DNA of 64,000 nucleotides from Vandiemenella viatica (GCA_031002005.1 CM061920.1:105645447-105709446); one strand, 5' to 3'; shown: positions 23,366 to 35,344, counted from the stretch's first letter. A program made the numbers and translations. Notes: generated by a model not told the origin, from the letters alone.

Positions 23366-24370
23366 ATTAACAGCATAGACCTCTGTTACCACAAACAAAT
23401 AAATTTATTGCTTTGAAATACGCAAGTATTTATTTTATAAAAAGGCATTTAATAAGATTCTGACATTTGGAGAAGTAAATGCAGACTTAGATTAGTAACA
23501 ATATATTTAATATTTTTTTCTAAAAGTTCTGATCAGATATCCAGCGCATTCTGACCAATGCGTAACATAAGTATTCACGCTACTGTAATAACATTAAGAA
23601 AAGAGAAATTTTAGTTTTCTTAATTGCATCATTTGGCAGTTTACTATTTGAGACACTTGTGACTTTTTCCTCGTATGCTGTCGCGTAACTGTATGCTCTT
23701 AGAACGAACAATTATTTGTAATAATATGATAAATAATATTTCATTAGATACTTGAAGTAAGTAATTTGATACTCTGATTGTATCTGGTTTAATTATTACA
23801 CTGCAAACAGTTACTCAGAATTAGTTGGTTTCGCTATACATACCCGACATCGAATCGACAACGCAGGATGGGCAATAATGTTCTAAACAGACTGCAGTCT
23901 ATAGTTGTACGGCCCATTGCGTTTATTACCATTTAAGTAGAATGGAAGAATTTTCTCATTTAGAGCTGGAGCAAGCCGTAGAGTCCCTGCCTGCTGTTTG
24001 CTGGAGGTATCCCGTACCGCTCGGACGTGACTCTGGTACCACAGCGGTTGCTTACTATGCGCGGCGGCACGCACCTGCTGTAAACTGGAGCGAGTCCCAG
24101 CAGAGCCGCCGCAAAGTAGTGTTAGGAACACAACTTGGCGGTCCAGCAGACTCCAGAACACACAGCAGGTGTCAGCCAGCTCGATCCTCCTACAGTGTGA
24201 ATACCATCCTCCAGGACGAATTCGCTTAGGCTCAACATTGAAATCAGCCGCTGGGTATCCCGATAGTGGAAGACATTTTTATCAAACGCTTTAGAGGACG
24301 AGATGGTGTTCAGTTCTAACCAAGAGTTGCTGGTGAGCCTATAAGGTTTGGAGTGACAGTTTTGGGCACA
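23366..24370. other. Intergenic with one unrecognised ORF (23942-24229, plus)
   Basis: The plus-strand ORF of 95 codons starts MEEFSHLELEQAVESL and becomes basic and serine-rich; the opposite strand is also open (23883-24161). The region is GC-richer than its flanks. I recognise no family, and it could equally be an old repeat. Confidence 0.3.
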
Positions 24371-24373
24371 CTG

Positions 24374-25095
24374 CCCCACAATCCATAATTCGGTTTTCCT
24401 TTTTTTCCCAAAGTCGTTTCAGACCAATTCAAGGATGACTTCTTATCTTGCAACACCTACTCCCAACATTAGGGGTTGGCTGCCTTGATGAGATTCCTCC
24501 ACCTTTTATGGTCTATGTTCTCCTCCTCTTCCAGCCCTAAGTTCATTAGGTCGTTCTTAAGTAGATCCTTCCACCTGGATCTCTTCCCTCTGAATCTCTT
24601 TCCTCTCACAGGCATTCCCCTAGCTTTCTTGACTGGCTCTTCCTCTCTTCTTATGGCATAACCAAACCACCCTACTAACCACTCCAGCCATTTTTCGTAT
24701 CTCTTCATTTCGAAGTTTGTTCCTCAGAGAAATACCAAATAGGCATCTTAGGATCTTCATTTGCGTCCTCTCAAGGAGGGCTTCGTTTCTTTTAAGTAAA
24801 GCCGATATTTCTAACCCATAAAGAATAACCGATCTTAGTATAGACGTAGGCCTATATACTATTACTTTCAGGTTTTTAGGCATCCTTTTATCACATATCA
24901 CCTCGGCAATACCTCTCCCTTCGCTACATCCAGCTTTTACTTTGGCTTTCACCCACAGCCACTTTATGAACTTATGATCCCTCCTTCAGATCTAAATGTG
25001 TTTACTAGCGGCAGGCCAGTTCAAGGATGATTCATTCAGATAGCATGGTAGAATTTCTTACCTTTCCCTGGCCTCCATCGAATGACCGAACTCGC
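24374..25095 (+). repeat. SINE family C copy split by a LINE insertion
   Basis: The left part (24374-24438: ataattcggttttcctttt, then the cccaaagtcgtttc zone) and the right part (25021-25090: ggatgattcattcagatagcatggtagaatttcttacc) align consecutively with the SINE C body and its ggccatggccgaattcc block. The 11-bp duplication ttcaaggatga occurs at 24428-24438 and 25021-25031, exactly at the break. Confidence 0.6.
24439..25020 (-). pseudogene. LINE reverse transcriptase 3' fragment, minus strand
   Basis: The minus strand first reads LKVIVYRPTSILRSVILYGLE, then LERTQMKILRCLFGISLRNK and LRNEEIRKMAG, matching the RT C-terminal pattern (Y...lrpvilYG.E.w.l, ..e.rmLRri.Gi...DRiRNeeIr). After a frame change near 24650 come WLEWLVGWFGYAIRREEEP and RFRGKRSRWKDLL, i.e. 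W.GHv.R followed by GrRs.Gr...RW.D. This is the RTE-like LINE tail. It is broken by at least one frameshift and 5'-truncated. The flanking ttcaaggatga repeats mark it as an insertion into a SINE C. Confidence 0.82.
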
Positions 25096-25203
25096 GCAGG
25101 TTTCGGTAACGAAGGTAACAGAGTGACGGTCCGTCCTAGAATTTGCTTGGATTTAACTGAGTATTTTGTACATCCTGTGTTGTCCTTCGCTTCATTGTAA
25201 TAA

Positions 25204-25511
25204 AGAGCGTTCTGGTGCTCAGTGGTTAAGGTGTCTGAGTGGGGATCGAAAGCTCTCCGGTTCAAATCCCTGTCTCGGCGGGGATTTCATAGGCCTTTAA
25301 CCCGAACTTCATCTCTGGAACAGCTTGCTGAATAATTTGAAACACGCCAGAACGCTTCCGTTGATCAGATTCCACGCTAAACTATAGGTCCCATCTTCCC
25401 GGTAGGATTACCCGGCTATGCTCAACCTGCTATCACAGAGGTGAAATACGTAGCGAATAGCAACCCTGTTATCAGGTCATTACGACCACATGGAATTATT
25501 ATTATTATTGA
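25204..25511 (+). repeat. tRNA-derived SINE (family B)
   Basis: The head ctggtgctcagtggttaagg (A-box zone) is followed by the B box cggttcaaatccc (25260). The body contains ttgaaacacgccagaacgct and ttcccggtaggatt, and the 3' end is tcattacgaccacatggaat plus (att)n. Members with the same body are at 33872 and 48391, and a head is at the window edge. The overlapping minus-strand frame 25032-25265 is fortuitous. Confidence 0.82.
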
Positions 25512-25679
25512 AATGAATACATCAGGCATGAAGATATAGATTAAATAAAAAAAGTGTCACAAAGTTTAAAATGGCATTTAAAAATAAAAAAAGTCCTCGA
25601 AGTCAACGATCCCTAATTGAAACACGTTTTCAGATGTAAAATATGTGGAATAGATGTATATCACATCGTACCCCATTCT
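25512..25679. other. Short intergenic stretch
   Basis: AT-rich; no feature. Confidence 0.4.
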
Positions 25680-26135
25680 AATATTTAATTTAATTGCAAT
25701 GGAGCACAGGCTCCGGTGGCAATTTCCCTACACCCCGTCTTCCCCCTATCTTGCACCCACCTACATTTTCCCTCTACAAATTTTATCTTTAAATTCTTTT
25801 AACGTTTTTGGTAAATTATTCATCATTTCTCTTAGTAACTCATTCCAATCCCTGACACCCTTACCTAAAAAAGAGAATCTTCCCACACCCTTGTGCCTGA
25901 AATCGAGTGCCAGCTTGTGGTCATAGTCATCTTTTCCCTTCCATGCACTACTTTTCATACCTACTCCAATATCCTTCCATGCCTCATCACCAGTATACGC
26001 CCTGTACACTCCCATTACCCTCCTCATCCTCCTCCTGTCTTGCAATGAATCCCATTCCACCTCCTTTATCATATCCGTCACTGTTTGCATTCTGCGATAA
26101 ATTCCGAAAAAAATCTAGCAGCCCTTTTTTGCGTT
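25680..26135 (-). pseudogene. LINE 3' end (QKRAARF-type RT C-terminus), minus strand
   Basis: Read on the minus strand from about 26130: QKRAARF, the hallmark motif of many LINE C-termini. A frameshift follows, then YRRMQTVTDMIKEVEWDSLQ, DRRRMRRVMGVYRAYTGDEA and KGVGRFSFLGKGVRDWNELL, matching the usual ...W..L..RR...R...mYk...g..... and GKfSF..r.irdWN.LP... segments. The 3' UTR carries a GC-rich ccggagcctgtgctcc-type hairpin near 25700. A second, more diverged copy at 42055 shares this 3' UTR. It is a 5'-truncated, inactive fragment. Confidence 0.82.
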
Positions 26136-26410
26136 CAGAAAATCACAAATTTGGTAAGCAGAATTTGGGTAACGTGTTGAGTAACATCAGTTTCGAAAAA
26201 ATTTTGTCCAAATTAAACTTTTGTGGTAAAGGTTATACTGGATCGAGAACGTTATACTATATTTCAGCTATTTATTTTCTCTAATGGTCGATGGAGTTGT
26301 GTAAACACATTGTCCTGGAAAATTCTGACCTCGCAGTGTCTTGTGGGATGAACTTCCTTCGGTACAGAAAACATTAACTTCACTTTTTTTGCCGTAATAT
26401 CATGCGAAGT
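26136..26410. other. Intergenic, insertion target flank
   Basis: AT-rich, with no recognisable feature. Confidence 0.4.
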
Positions 26411-26425
26411 AATGTAGAGAAGTCC

Positions 26426-27123
26426 ATTAGAGGAAGGTGAGAGCATTCTTTCTAACGACTTAGAAAACCTTGACCAAATATTATATGAAGTGGAGACTTT
26501 GTCTGAACCCAATGAAAACAGAAGTATACGCGTTCCACTTGAGCAATAGAATAGCACATCAGCAGCTCAAAGTGAACTTCTGCCACCAGAGTGGATAAAA
26601 CTACACCCTTCTGATCATCCACAGGATCTCCCAATCCACGAGGTTCTAAATAACTTACCACCCACTCGTCTTAAATCCAGAAATCCGGTATGGCAAGATG
26701 TATTTGACTTTGATGTCATGGAAAAATGGCGACAAAGCTGGAACTCCGCATCTGTAAAACATCCAGATATTAAAAATCCCACAACTGGACTTCCAGGATT
26801 CCATCTAAATAGAGACCAGTGGGTCAAACTAAATAGCCTAAGAACAGGTCATGTGAAATGCAACGCCATGCTGTATAAGTGGGGTCTTCAGGATTCTCCT
26901 GCGTGTGACTGCGGTGCTCCTTCCCAGAGTGTGGAGCATATTATCAGGGAATGCCCTCTACGGAAGTTTGATGGACCATTTGAAGATGTTTTTGGAGGTA
27001 CAAGTTCCTTCGTAGAATGGCTGGAAGAACTGGACATCAGCTTGTGAACGCTACTACCGTTCTTGTACGTTGTATATATTTATTATTATATTAGTTGCTT
27101 GCCATACGACAAATAAATAAAAA
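26426..27123 (+). pseudogene. 5'-truncated, internally deleted jockey/CR1-like LINE with 15-bp TSD
   Basis: The duplication aatgtagagaagtcc at 26411-26425 and 27124-27138 bounds a 698-bp insert. It begins in the RT region: DLENLDQ, then after a 1-nt shift YYMKWRLCLNPMKTEVYAFH (read from 26466). Near 26577 it jumps, in another frame, to LPPEWIKLHPSD and the C-terminal zinc-knuckle-like region LNSLRTGHVKCNAMLYKWGL followed by C-C-G-A-P-S..SVEHI..ECP. The ORF stops at 27045-27047 and a short 3' UTR ends in (aaat)n. The expected sequence between the two halves is missing, so the copy carries an internal deletion as well as a truncation. Confidence 0.88.
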
Positions 27124-27138
27124 AATGTAGAGAAGTCC

Positions 27139-30100
27139 GATATATAAATTTAATACCTCGTTTTAATAACAAATAAATTGCCGTGATCAAACCAAACATC
27201 AAATTAATCACGGAGTTCTAGTTATACATTTTAATTAACTAATCCTTTATTTGTTACCCTAAAGCATCTGGAAAGATTAGACGTACTTTAACGAGTTTTG
27301 TTTCCTATGTTCTGGTCAAGATCTAGCATTAGCAGGATTCTGGTTAGATTCCCAGTCTTATGAATTATGGTTTGATGTTTTATTGTTTCTACACTAAACT
27401 GTGTGGCTGACGGGAGATTATAAAAGTTCTGGCTGTTATCTTTCACATTTCTTTCCATTAAGTCCACGACCTGATGAAACAACAGTTCTTATAAACAATT
27501 ATGACCTGGGAAGGACTCGAACAGACGACCATCACTGGCTGATACGATACCACGGCCAACAGTGATGGCGATGGAGTTAATACTAATACCACGGAACAAC
27601 ATTTGATTATAACCGGACATTGCTTAACAGCCACTGAAATGTGAGGAAGGAAAGGTAATTAATTATTTCGTAACTTTTTTTTCTCAGAGTCCTGTTGTTG
27701 ATAATCTCAATTTTCTCCCCTTTCGGAAATAACTTCCATTAGAAAAATTTCTGCTTTTGTTGAGGTAAAAATTGCAACATGATAAGCTGTATGATAATCT
27801 GAGATGTATTCATCCAAGAAATCTGAGATGCTATAAGTCCTGACCAAAGACGTTTGTTATGACTCGTGCTACCTCATTTCAATTTCACTTTTTACGTTTT
27901 GTAGAAAACGAATTAAATGTTTCATTTCATGCCTATTTCCTTTCCATTTCCGCCTTTCCCGATTTCTCGGGATCCTGTTAGCAGGAAGAAAAAGAACGGA
28001 TAGTGTTTGCACTGACAAGAAATTGAGAGATCTCTTTTCAGATGACATGAAACAGTACAATAACAGAAAGAAACTAATCGCAGCAGTAAGGTAATTATTT
28101 AGATTAAAATCTCAGATTTGTAACAGAATGAAACAGCTTTTATTTGAACGTACTGCATTTTATATAATATTTATAAAGTCTATTTTTTTATGCATTAAAC
28201 TGTTCCAATCTAGCAAAAAAATAACTTGATTAGGCAAGTATATATTTCTGTTCAGTATGAATGTATTGTAATGCAGCTTGACTATTTCAGCACATTTCTC
28301 ACGTTCTTCAAAGAGGTTTAATGATTCAGATCTTAACCTCTATGCCCTAGGTAGAACTGTGAAACATATCTGAGTGTATTGTTGAAACCCATTGTGTCTC
28401 AAATCACAATTTAATCATAATGTTTTATGTGGTTAATGTTACCAAACTCGAAAATTACACTTGTGAACTTTGTTGACAGATTTTTAAACTGCTTACTACA
28501 TCGTTAAATAAAGATAAGCTCTCAGTATCAGTAAGTTTTCATGTAGTTCAATTTTTAAGTGGTGAGTATTTGTAGTCACATCAAACCAATATTGAGCCAT
28601 AAGATTTGATAAAAGCATTCTGACTCTGTTGACAAAGTCTGTAGGGCGCATAGTTACAGTCACCTAGCAAACGATTGCAAATAAATATTAATTAAATCCA
28701 CTACTGGAATCTGACTACGTCCTTCTCGGTGATTTGCGTAGTGGAAAACCCCACAGACACGTTTCTCTTCATTCGTGGGACTACATACATACATCAATAG
28801 AAAATATTTATTCTATAATGTGTGCGTCACGAATGCACAAAACTAGAATTTAATATGTGTGAACTGTGTTTAGAGGCGTCTTTATACGTTTATTCATAAG
28901 TATTGAATCCTATTTTTCTATTTCAATCTTTTGGTAAGAAAATGTTTTCTGTAACTGCTTAAAAACATTAAGCAATTTAAAAAAAATATTTAGAAGATTA
29001 TGTGTAAACTTATTGCTTCTCACTAAAAGAGGTGAATTTTAATTAAAAATAGTGCCTGAGCAACTCTACAGCACTCGCAGTTGGCAACAAAATAGCGCAA
29101 CACAGTACCACAGTTTAGTGACGTGACTGACTTAATATTGTATGTTGAAGGCTATTCATCTTATTTCACTCACAAGCCAAATAGTAAGATAACACGGGGA
29201 TGTATAAATTCAAAAAGAGTTTTTCCAGAGGAGAAGATCTGCTTAGTAGCAGGAAAAACTTTAAGCCAGACTGAATTCTAACGCTTATCTACGAAGCTGT
29301 CCAATATACTGTACATTCATCTTTAATTTCATTATATTGTAACAAGAGGAATAAACCTCATTGTTTTGAAGCTGGTTCCTTACTCCATTATCAGTCATCG
29401 CTTTCTAGTCCAATACAGAAATTTTAGGACCGTATTCAGCAACCCATTTTGTTTTCTGCCATTTCTTTCTTTTCACAAATCTGAATAGATGTCACACATT
29501 AAATATTGAAGTAACCAAAAAACTACAGTGAAATAACAAGAATGCGTGTAGAGGTCACCTAGTTTTTTATGCTGCTGCTCACTTTTATTTTTTTTATTGA
29601 AGTGGAGGGTACATACTTTGAATATAAAGCAAGTCATGTGAAATTAAATTCAAATAGCATCTAAATTTTCCAGTGTGATAGAGAAAGTTAATGTTTTTCG
29701 TGGAAATTACGATTAGAATGCCGTTATGTTTAGTTATGTTCCTGCACATTAGAAACTGACGAGTAATGTCAATAATTTGGAAATGCTGTTGTAGTGACTG
29801 GATCCCATTTCCAGTTTCCTCTTTTTAGTTTAATTTTGTTTTTTTCCAGGGCGTCAAAGGGTAATTTTAATCAAAGATATTTTCCAACTACTACAATTTA
29901 TTGGTCAGACTGTATACTTCTAGATGTTGTTTATCTAATGGCCAGTCTTACTGATGTGGCATATTTGTTATCGAGGTATAAAAAGTATAGAAAGTGTTAT
30001 TGTTACTGCAACAGACGTTGTTCGGTAACAGATTTCTGTATTGCAATAAATACGTGCTGTTGTAATTGGCTTCATTTAAAATTAATAAATTCTGAGATCT

Positions 30101-30720
30101 AGGACTATATTTCAAATTAAACGCAAGCAGTGTTAGCACCTGAAACGTCAAAAACGAAATATCGATCTACTACTGAGTTCAGATTAACGAAACTGATTAC
30201 TTTAGTAACAATAAAGCAACAATATTAAGACACGTATTATCTAGAGAGTTATCTCGGTTTAGTTTATGAAATGTTGCCCCACGTGTGTTCATATAATGGA
30301 TGGGAAAATGATTATCTAAGTCATCATTTATGTTAAACCCTATTTAAATTTAAAAAAAATAAGTATCTGAATTCAGGAAGCGTGAGGTAACCACAGCTAA
30401 ACCTGTTAGCCTGTATGTATCTCCAACTCACTCAAACAACACGTACGTATAAAGTTTTGAATTTCATTCTGGGTACAAAATGAAATAATTTCACAATAAT
30501 TCTATCGCGTGAAATATATATACGTAAAAAGTTTTTTTTTTTTATTTTTTTTTTTTTTTAAAGTAACATTATTAACATTAACCAAACCAAGTATGAAAGT
30601 ATTAGCGCAAAAAAATCTGGTTTGCAACACTATTGAGATGTAAATAGAGAACAGGTAATTTCAAATTTTCTGATTTCAGTCATAAGACTGGAAGTATATT
30701 GGTTCAGAATTACACATTTC
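27139..30720. other. Intergenic; one weak tRNA-like remnant at 27500-27590
   Basis: Mostly AT-rich. A minus-strand B-box-like ctgttcgagtcctt (complement near 27512) suggests an old SINE head. A polypyrimidine-AG stretch near 29850 looks like a splice acceptor but has no supporting exon. Frames at 29794-30151 lack recognisable content. Confidence 0.45.
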
Positions 30721-30734
30721 CATATCTTGATGTT

Positions 30735-30995
30735 TTTTTTTTTTTTTTTTTTTTTTTTTTGATGAGACCTTTCTTAGGTCACACCATCCTAATTAATATT
30801 GGTGTTCCATGGTTACTCTAAATCACTACAGACGAATGCCGCGATTGTTCCTTCAAAAAGGCCATGGCAGTACTCCTACACGTTCGTTTTCGAACTTTCC
30901 TATGAGCTCCATGCAATACAGTGCGACTACACATCGAATACTGTACTCCGCACGACCATACCAGCCCTCCCAGGCTTCACCACAGAGGAATGAAA
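30735..30995 (+). repeat. SINE family C-related remnant
   Basis: It is preceded by a run of about 30 t. The blocks ggtgttccatggttactcta, gacgaatgccgcgattgttc and ttcaaaaaggccatggcagt then correspond to the SINE C body. The tRNA head is missing. The open frames 30799-31000 are repeat read-through. Confidence 0.6.
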
Positions 30996-31164
30996 TGTAA
31001 AAAGAAGAGAGTATGCTTATTAGTACATCCAATTAGGACTATATAGCACATCCTTTAAAGGTTCAAGAAATGAATCCCATACGCTGACTTAACAAACGAA
31101 ACGATTACTACAAGCAGCAATATTATTTATGTGCTTTAATTTTTTGAACCTAACCCAGTGGGCC

Positions 31165-31345
31165 CCCAGTTAAGGTACTGTATTAATATTCGCGAGAACT
31201 AGGTTCCGATCTCAAGTCCAGTTATCATAATTATTTATTCAGTGAATTCTCAGAATCACTGAAGGTGAATGCAAGGAAAATTACTTCAAAATGTGCTAGG
31301 CGAATTTTTTTCCCACAATCCTCGACATCTAAGGCACCTTATTAA
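31165..31345 (+). repeat. SINE family C, old remnant
   Basis: A degraded head with ggttccgatctcaagtcc (B-box position) is followed by gaaggtgaatgcaagg and tcctcgacatctaaggcacc in SINE C order. Ends not resolved. Confidence 0.4.
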
Positions 31346-32570
31346 GTATGAAACTAAAAAAAATTAACTCACTAATCTCTAACGGAGCTGCAGTTTATAT
31401 AAAAATTAAAACAACTAAAAATCTTATAGAATGACGAGCATTATTTATTCTCTTTTAAATTAAAGCCACCAATTTCTACTATTATTTACCTTAGTTCGAT
31501 AATATTTTATTAACCTTTCTGAATAAACTACGAGTAATACGCGTATACGATCTTTATTTCGCGGTCCTGTGATACCTGACATTTAAAAAAATACGCTATC
31601 TAAATTTTTGTTTAAAAAGAATCAGAGTACTTCATATAGCTTCAAAATGATGTGGTGGTATGTTTAAATGGGATAATTTGCCATCAGTGATCACGGAATT
31701 ATATATATTATAGCTATTACATTAGGGGGATAGCACCTTAGTTCTGAAATTAAAAGCGAAGTACAAGTAAAAGATCACATTTTTTGCTGGATGATAAGCG
31801 GTCAAAACGAATTAAATACCAGAAAGAAATTTTTGAGGTTGATTTTTCTCTTAAGTTTTTGTTTTCTGTTTCGAGCTCACATACCTTTCCACCCTCCACT
31901 CTCTCCGTCCGCCCTCAGTAATAACAAGCGAACTCCAGGAACTTCTGCGAGAAAAGTTTTCAGCAACGCGTGCCACTCAAATTGTCCACAACTTTCAGCT
32001 TGGCTCCACAAAAATCCACATCTTTTCCCGCTTTTGGCTTCATAATAAAACTCTGGAAATCATCCAGAGAAGAGGAAAACACGTATCCTACGTGCTCTGG
32101 CATGGAAGTAAATCACTAATCCGAACGGAACATAGCGCAAAAAAGGTATTAGTACTTCTTTGAGTGAAGATAAATCCTAAATGTCAGCGTTGCATATTTC
32201 ACTACATATCAGTATAGTATTTTCGATACTTGTCTATCTGTTTTACTGTTTGTAATTACGTAATACATCTTAATGGTCTGAAATACTGAAATAAGCATCA
32301 AATGACTGGTTTATGTACTCTTATAAATATATTAGCCTGTAATTTTTACTTCATAGTTCCTCATTTTATTGCAGTCTCTCCTTATTGAATAACAACATGG
32401 TGTTTTATCTGCAAGTAACTGATTATAACATCTACAAAGAATTAAGAAATTTTTGAAGAAGAAATATATTCTTTAGTATAGGCAACGCCCAAAACCAAGT
32501 GTGCAGTACTGGAGTAATTATTTACCATATGTAGGGAACACAGGGAACAATGTTATATATATGTTATAAA
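31346..32570. other. Intergenic, nothing recognised
   Basis: AT-rich. The 84-codon frame at 31791-32045 has no recognisable motif. Confidence 0.45.
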
Positions 32571-32576
32571 TATGTT

Positions 32577-32603
32577 TATATATATATATATATATATATA
32601 TAT
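32577..32603. repeat. (TA)n microsatellite
   Basis: Uninterrupted alternating TA run of about 27 bp. Confidence 0.95.
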
Positions 32604-32874
32604 CCAATGCTGTATATACAGATACGTCACAGTACTAAGGGAATACCAGTTCGTAATACGACTCATAGTCTATAGAAAGTAATGTCTAATGATGTATGCT
32701 ATACCAATAAATACCGTAAAAAAACTTACTACCTTAATGAAGCATAATGTAAAAGAATTAACAATAACTGTTTGTATAAATATTTTATAACAGAATCCAA
32801 TAACGATTTGATAGTCATTTTCGGCAATTGATACAATAACATTTTTCCTTGTGGATATCACCTCTTCCACATTT

Positions 32875-33070
32875 ATTACAGTCAGGAAAAGAAGAAACGG
32901 ACAGGAAAGAAATCGGCCATCACTTTCTGAAGGAACCATCCAGGTATTTTCCTGCAGTAATTCCTGACTACCTTGGAAAACCGAAATCTGGATTGCCGGA
33001 CGGGAGCTGGAACTCGCGTTCTTCGGAGTGCCTAATCCCGAGTGTTCCCGCTCACCTACCGGGCTCGGTG
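32875..33070 (-). repeat. SINE family C, minus strand, diverged
   Basis: The plus strand shows, in order, aggaaagaaatcggccatca, gaaggaaccatccaggtatt, ccttggaaaaccgaaatctg, the B-box-region complement gagctggaactcgcg and head sequence ctcacctaccgggctcgg. This is a near-complete minus-strand copy with many substitutions. The 88-codon plus-strand frame over it is not a gene. Confidence 0.72.
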
Positions 33071-33490
33071 ATACCTAAACGTTGCATGGATAGGTTACAT
33101 TTTGTTGTCCATTAGTAATTACAGCATTTGTAAAGTATAATCCAACTCTTTGTAGCGTTTGTCCTTAAATGTTTTGATTGCAAAGGAAAATTCAGTGGTC
33201 CTACCAAAGTGACTGATGAGCGTGGCGGGTTCTAAGCCGTACATGTGTTGCAGTGAAGTAAACTGCGTCCCGGCCGACGGTGAACACGCATTTAACTCAA
33301 ATTTTAAGCAGAAGTTGTGTGTTTCTTAAAGAAAATCGATTATGGTACGTCAGAAGTCGGTAAATCATCGTATCCACTGAGATATTTTACGTCGATGTAG
33401 ATTTTGTATTAGTTCAAAGAAAAGGGAATGTTGACAACAGAAATAATATCAAGGAAAAATTCTTTTCTCATCAAGATCAGCAGACTCCTT
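33071..33490. other. Intergenic
   Basis: No feature recognised. Confidence 0.4.
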
Positions 33491-33492
33491 CA

Positions 33493-33645
33493 GAAATGTA
33501 GTCTTCACAGGTACTCCGCCGTACAGTGGTGAAGGAAGACAAGCTTACGGCGGCTAGCTCTGCCGCCCTCATCACGTCTGTTGTTACGTTTGTGATCCTA
33601 GCCGCCTCAATACTATGCGGCGGAGAACCTGTAAGACTACATTTC
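33493..33645. mobile_element. Foldback/MITE with ~30-bp inverted ends
   Basis: The left end gaaatgtagtctt, followed by acaggtactccgccg, matches the reverse complement of the right end ...cggcggagaacctgtaagactacatttc with few mismatches. Inside, ggcggctag (near 33552) and ctagccgcc (near 33599) form a second inverted pair, so nearly the whole 153 bp can fold. The flanking ttcagaa/ttcagca may be an imperfect 7-bp TSD. Superfamily not assignable. Confidence 0.7.
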
Positions 33646-33871
33646 AGCAATAAGCAAGGGAAAGTCTTCGCTTACATATTCCTTCAGAGTTAGTATTATT
33701 ATCGGTGGGAAGCAGTTTAATTGCAGTGTAGAGGTTGGCAATAATATTGAAATGGGAACAGATTGGAAATAAAACAATTCATAAAATAAAAAACGTTAAT
33801 CGAATATTCAATGGAACCATAAGAACTTAGTTCTTGCGACAAAAGGCATAAATGTTTAACGTAACACATAA

Positions 33872-34133
33872 GGTCCCCGGTTCGAATCCCGCTCTCGACC
33901 GGGATTTTCAAAGGCGCTTTATCCGACCTTCACCTCTGGCACAGTTTGCTGTGTAATTTGAAGTATGCCAGAATGCTTCAACGGTTCGGATTCCACGTTA
34001 AGCTGTAGTTCCCCTGTACCCGGTAGGATTGCCGGGTAAGTTCAAGGAGGCTACGACAGGGCGGGATGCGCAGCCAAGAGAATCCCTGTCTCCAGATCAT
34101 TACGACCACACGGAATTAATAATTATTATTAAT
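33872..34133 (+). repeat. SINE family B, 5'-truncated, with TSD
   Basis: The copy starts just before the B box (ggttcgaatccc at 33879) and therefore lacks the A box. The body and 3' end (tcattacgaccacacggaat, then att-rich) match the 25204 copy. The duplication gtaacacataa lies at 33861-33871 and 34134-34144. Confidence 0.85.
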
Positions 34134-34192
34134 GTAACACATAATAGTTGATATGTGCCATCAAGTCAAGATAGACTGTTAACACTCTTAAA

Positions 34193-34411
34193 GCCGGCCT
34201 CGGTAGCGTAGGGGCTAGAGCACTAGCTCCGCGTGCAGAAGGTCACCGGTTCGAATCCGGCCGCGGGCATGTATGTTGTGTGTATGTGTGAATGTCCTGT
34301 CCGTCCTGTGGTGTCTATACTTAGTGATCATAAAATACTGGAGTAACTATATCAGTGGATGAGATATCATAAACACGTCGAGCTGGCTGAATGGCTTAGT
34401 TGCCGAAAGCC

Positions 34412-34460
<49 letters not shown>
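34193..34460 (+). repeat. SINE family A, copy 2, with a 45-A tail
   Basis: It shares head, B box (ggttcgaatccgg, 34248) and body with 1396-1605, plus about 55 extra bp in the body before gctggctgaatggctta. The tail is an unbroken run of about 45 A (34415-34459), a sign of recent insertion. The duplication ctcttaaa occurs at 34185-34192 and 34461-34468. Confidence 0.9.
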
Positions 34461-34462
<2 letters not shown>

Positions 34463-34468
34463 CTTAAA

Positions 34469-35335
34469 TACATAATTTTAGTTACGGCAGGAATTCAACT
34501 TAGCATCTTCTGTGGTGCATCCATACTTATTACATAGTTTGAAATAATTAACAGGTAATTTCATTTTCATTATTTTACCGTAATTTCAGCTACAGTTTTT
34601 AAATTATTTTCAATATCCGAACTATCAAAACTCGGATGGTAATTTATTGCAAATGTCTTTTGTTCTTTATGGTTTTAAAATGTTTTAAAATGTCGAAGAT
34701 ATTAATCTAAGTGTTCATCTCATTTATTAAGCTCGTTGGCTGCACTTGTTTCAAACGGTTCCTTCATAACACATGAAACAAATACTGTGTTCTCAAAGTA
34801 ATAAGGATCGAATACAATAGAATACAGAATTATTCTTCTTCTAACGTATCAAGAAGATTCTCGATTTAACTTATGCTGTTTCTGAAGAGGTATTTCGCGT
34901 GTAAGCTCATAACAGAGCAAAACTGATTCTCAACATTATACTAAAAATGAATAACAATCGCATGATTAAAAAAACATTGAAGATGAACCACGATAAAAGG
35001 AACAGGGCTTAGATACTATGATAAATATAAAATAATAGCCTAAAGAAATACACATGACCATATAGAGATACATAGATAAAAATAAAATCAAGAGAATAGG
35101 CTCAATATTTTAAACATTAGTCAATTTTACCAGCGCTGGGAATGTATCATATTGGCGGTAAGCAACTGGTACACTGGTGTACATACCAACAGCTCGAAAC
35201 AAGCGCCAAATCCGGATTAGTAGTCGCCACTGTATTGCATACTGTGCTCGCTGAATGCGAAGAGGAATGTTAACATCAAACAAAAAAGTCGTTACTTATG
35301 CACACTAGAATTACTCATTCCTTAGTTATAAATTT
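34469..35335. other. Intergenic, nothing recognised
   Basis: AT-rich with no recognisable content. Confidence 0.5.
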
Positions 35336-35344
35336 ATGTAATAT

